Assembly: GCA_023230025.1 (NCBI GenBank)
Contig: JALNYD010000139.1
Location: 1 to 6,990 of the forward strand
Direction of reading: 5' to 3'
Length of the DNA: 6,990 bases
Source: Candidatus Cloacimonadota bacterium
GTDB taxonomy: Bacteria > Cloacimonadota > Cloacimonadia > Cloacimonadales > Cloacimonadaceae
Positions 6,373-6,990 of the stretch are shown here, in pieces. How positions within the stretch are numbered: position 1 is the first letter of the stretch; each line of letters starts with the position of its first letter. The notes beneath the pieces are model-generated. The model saw nothing but the letters and a program-made list of their open reading frames with translations. It was not told the DNA's origin and did not search any database. The position numbers and the translations under genes are program-made.

Positions 6373-6889
6373 GTATTCCCCACGCATGTGGGGGTGAACC
6401 GGCGATACGGGATCGCGGATATTCGATCACCGGGTATTCCCCACGCATGTGGGGGTGAACCGCTGCGGGTGTTCCTGGCAGAAGGAAAAAAGAGGTATTC
6501 CCCACGCATGTGGGGGTGAACCGAAAACCTTGGCGCAGAAAGTCTTTGGCGGGCTGTATTCCCCACGCATGTGGGGGTGAACCGCAAGAAAACCGAAACC
6601 CTGAACCTATGGAAAGGTATTCCCCACGCATGTGGGGGTGAACCGCACCACGAAGACTTGATCTTTGCATGCGCACAGTATTCCCCACGCATGTGGGGGT
6701 GAACCGGTAGATATTGGGTCTAACCTGGTATATGCCAGGTATTCCCCACGCATGTGGGGGTGAACCGCAAACTATATCCGGGTGCCCGGCTTCGGTGCAG
6801 TATTCCCCACGCATGTGGGGGTGAACCGATATTCACTACACGGAACGACCACACCGGATCGTATTCCCCACGCATGTGGGGGTGAACCG
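6373..6889 (+). CRISPR. Type I-E CRISPR array, 9 repeats and 8 spacers
   Basis: Nine repeats of 29 nt start at 6373, 6434, 6495, 6556, 6617, 6678, 6739, 6800 and 6861, an exact 61-nt period with eight 32-nt spacers. All nine repeats are identical, including the last. Each repeat reads GTATT, stem CCCCAC, loop GCAT, stem GTGGGG, then GTGAACCG. The stem is a perfect 6-bp hairpin. The final eight bases match the 5' handle that Cas6e leaves on type I-E crRNAs (E. coli: ATAAACCG). This fixes crRNA transcription on the + strand, co-directional with the cas genes, with the newest spacers expected at the cas2 end. The eight spacers all differ from each other and I see no match to the rest of the window. 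No separate leader is present. The array may be transcribed from within cas2 or by read-through from the cas operon. Confidence 0.99.
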
Positions 6890-6990
6890 CCAGTCGGCTA
6901 ACGCCGCATAAATTCCGATCATTGGGTGCTTTTTTAAATTATCCATATTTTTTATCAATTGTATGAACTCGCATTTTCACGTCATGATGA
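6890..6990. other. AT-rich flank distal to the array, no gene seen
   Basis: After the ninth repeat the sequence becomes AT-rich from about 6907, with T runs at 6930-6935 and 6948-6953. There is a small GC stem, CGGC-TAAC-GCCG at 6895-6906, too short and too far from the T run to be a clear intrinsic terminator. No further repeat, coding region or convincing promoter is visible before the window ends. Confidence 0.5.

Noticed and set aside
6258..6814. Two long minus-strand ORFs across the array (6258-6692 and 6359-6814) with repeating PPHAWGIP and TPTCVGNT segments
   Set aside because: These are the familiar false ORFs made by translating I-E repeats in the reverse direction; the period is the 61-nt repeat-spacer unit and there is no start signal.
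6895..6935. Intrinsic terminator after the array
   Set aside because: The stem is only 4 bp and ends 23 nt before the T run; no stronger hairpin adjoins the T run.
6890..6990. AT-rich flank as a leader for an array read in the opposite direction
   Set aside because: The GTGAACCG end of the repeat matches the type I-E 5' handle only on the + strand, so the leader should be on the cas2 side.

Overview
The window is an almost complete type I-E CRISPR-Cas locus, all on the + strand. The order is a short upstream ORF, cas8e (cse1), cas11 (cse2), cas7e, cas5e, cas6e, cas1, cas2, then a 9-repeat/8-spacer array. The genes are packed into what looks like one operon: no intergenic gap exceeds 10 nt and four junctions overlap or are separated by a single base. 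The base composition is moderate. Nothing in the sequence fixes the species, but the host is clearly a prokaryote. From memory, a Cas5-HNH type I-E system has been reported from a Candidatus Cloacimonetes (Cloacimonadota) bacterium, and that lineage would be a reasonable first guess.

The central feature is the Cas5e protein. It is 383 residues instead of about 220-250. Its first ~250 residues are an ordinary Cas5e, and its C-terminal ~100 residues are an HNH nuclease domain with two CxxC zinc-binding pairs, a catalytic-type His305 and a closing CxxCH motif. No cas3 helicase-nuclease is visible. The place it normally occupies, just before cse1, holds a 45-residue ORF with a strong ribosome binding site. 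The simplest reading is an HNH-Cascade: the crRNA-guided complex (Cse1, Cse2, Cas7, Cas5-HNH, Cas6e) would cut target DNA with its own built-in nuclease and would not recruit Cas3. Rare systems of this kind were described in 2023 (terascale clustering survey of CRISPR systems, as I recall), so the architecture is rare but not wholly unknown.

Layout: 1-159 short ORF resembling a truncated Cas6 N-terminus; 189-3182 Cse1, Cse2 and Cas7e (PAM recognition, small subunit and backbone); 3187-4338 Cas5e-HNH; 4338-5120 Cas6e, the crRNA-processing nuclease; 5122-6362 the adaptation pair Cas1-Cas2; 6373-6889 the array with identical 29-nt repeats and 32-nt spacers; 6890-6990 an AT-rich flank without a gene. 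The repeat orientation puts crRNA transcription on the + strand, in the same direction as the genes. The leader side of the array is therefore the cas2 side, where only 10 nt separate the cas2 stop from the first repeat.
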